Assembly (NCBI GenBank): GCA_023460575.1
Contig: JAEWPQ010000287.1
Location: 1 to 6,627 of the forward strand
Source: Bacillota bacterium
GTDB taxonomy: Bacteria > Bacillota > Clostridia > Lachnospirales > Lachnospiraceae
DNA: 6,627 nucleotides
Direction of reading: 5' to 3'
Positions 5,940 through 6,627 of the stretch are shown one piece after another (the stretch's first letter is position 1; every line of letters starts with the position of its first letter). The notes beneath the pieces were generated by a model. It made no database searches, was not told where the DNA came from, and saw only the letters and a list, made by a program, of their open reading frames with translations. The position numbers and the translations under genes are program-made.

Positions 5940-6627
5940 TCAATTCAATGCTTCTTTCAGCACTTCCAGATTGGACTGCATGATAGAAAGATAAGTCGAG
6001 CCATTTTCCATATCCTTTGAAGTAGTGCTTTGCATGGAGTTTAAGGTACGCACCGCCTGATTCTTTTTCTTTGTATTTTGAATAATGGTTTCTGCGATTT
6101 TATGTTTGGTTCCTTCAATTGTAAGCACGCTGTTCAGACCCAGCTCGTCGACTTTTCTGGAAAGAAAGGCTATGGTTTCAAAGCTGGCTTCCGTTTCAGC
6201 CGAGCAGCCTGAAAAAGCAGCATAGCAGGAAAGATTGTAATCATCTGCCAGATAGCGGAAAGGGAAACGGTCTCCAAACAGAATGGTATGTTGTGTGGCA
6301 GAGTCCACGGTCTGCTGGTAGCTTTTATCTAACGCATCCAGTTCTTTTCCATAGGCATCAGCATTTGCAGAATAATAACTGGTATTTGCGCTGTCCAGTT
6401 CTCCCAGCTTTGAGGCAATATAATGACAGAAGGTCTTGGCATTTTTCAGTGACAGCCAAACGTGTTCATCGTAGTCTGGGCCATTTTCACTGTCCTCCAA
6501 AGTCTCTTCCTCTTCCGTTTCCATTCCATCGGTCAGTTCTTCCTCTTTGACCTTGTCTCCCATGATCTCCAGAAGATTGACCACCACCATATTTTTATTT
6601 GTGGATTCTTTTAGAGCACTCTTCACC
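5940..6627 (-). CDS. znuA: Metal ABC transporter substrate-binding protein, partial (N-terminus missing)
   Basis: About 228 C-terminal residues are present; the frame runs off the right edge and the GTG at 6626 is an internal codon, so the signal peptide and first metal ligand are outside. The visible part shows the ZnuA/TroA pattern: YDEHVWLSLKNAK with ligand candidate His55 (counting from 6626), a long helix with YxxNAxxYxxxLxxLDxxY, then FGDRFPFRYLADDY, GCSAETEASF and VLTIEGTKHKIAETI. It would capture zinc (or manganese) outside the membrane, tethered as a lipoprotein, and deliver it to ZnuB. Two oddities: the loop before DEHVWL is acidic (27-52, rich in Glu/Asp) instead of His-rich, and the place where many ZnuA proteins have a His before FxY holds Asp119-Arg120. 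From memory this GDRFPFRYL form is common in Lachnospiraceae, so it is a subfamily trait rather than damage. Confidence 0.87.
   Translation of the reverse strand, partial: VKSALKESTNKNMVVVNLLEIMGDKVKEEELTDGMETEEEETLEDSENGPDYDEHVWLSLKNAKTFCHYIASKLGELDSANTSYYSANADAYGKELDALDKSYQQTVDSATQHTILFGDRFPFRYLADDYNLSCYAAFSGCSAETEASFETIAFLSRKVDELGLNSVLTIEGTKHKIAETIIQNTKKKNQAVRTLNSMQSTTSKDMENGSTYLSIMQSNLEVLKEALN

Overview
The window looks like chromosomal DNA of a Firmicute, most likely a Lachnospiraceae-type clostridium. The grounds are strong AGGAGG ribosome sites, moderate GC by eye, and protein families (DUF5702, DUF6382-FHA, small TadE-like proteins) that I know mainly from that group. Species cannot be told from the sequence. 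It holds two compact gene clusters that converge at about position 3800. No tRNA, rRNA, CRISPR array, insertion sequence or phage gene was seen.

Left cluster, plus strand, 1-3799: the distal part of a Tad/Flp-type pilus or type II/IV-secretion-like locus. In order it has the C-terminal part of a DUF5702 protein (cut by the window edge), a TadE-like pseudopilin with a cysteine/histidine-rich C-terminal region, a small A24 prepilin peptidase, a second short TadE-like pseudopilin, and a two-transmembrane protein with an N-terminal DUF6382 and a C-terminal FHA domain. Both pseudopilins carry a G|xxxxE prepilin cleavage motif before a hydrophobic helix, and the peptidase that could cut them is encoded between them. 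The ATPase and inner-membrane platform genes (tadA/B/C) are expected upstream, outside the window. The last three genes are spaced by a GTGA overlap and a one-base gap, so they are probably translationally coupled.

Right cluster, minus strand, 6627-3816: a metal (probably zinc) ABC importer read right to left. It has the substrate-binding protein ZnuA (N-terminus beyond the window edge), the ATPase ZnuC, the permease ZnuB and a small lipoprotein of unknown function. znuB and the lipoprotein gene each start within an ATGA overlap with the preceding stop codon. ZnuA and the lipoprotein would bind or sense metal outside the membrane, ZnuB forms the channel and ZnuC powers it. The promoter and any Zur operator lie beyond position 6627.

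Several starts were revised from the longest open frames. Ribosome-site spacing decides the TadE-like protein (722), ZnuC (5925) and the lipoprotein (4367); the second pseudopilin (2086) is set by its stop overlap and protein pattern. The points most worth a second look are the twin H-x4-C/C-x2-C modules on the first pseudopilin, the DUF6382-TM-FHA protein, the CC-containing lipoprotein in the zinc operon, and the acidic loop of ZnuA.
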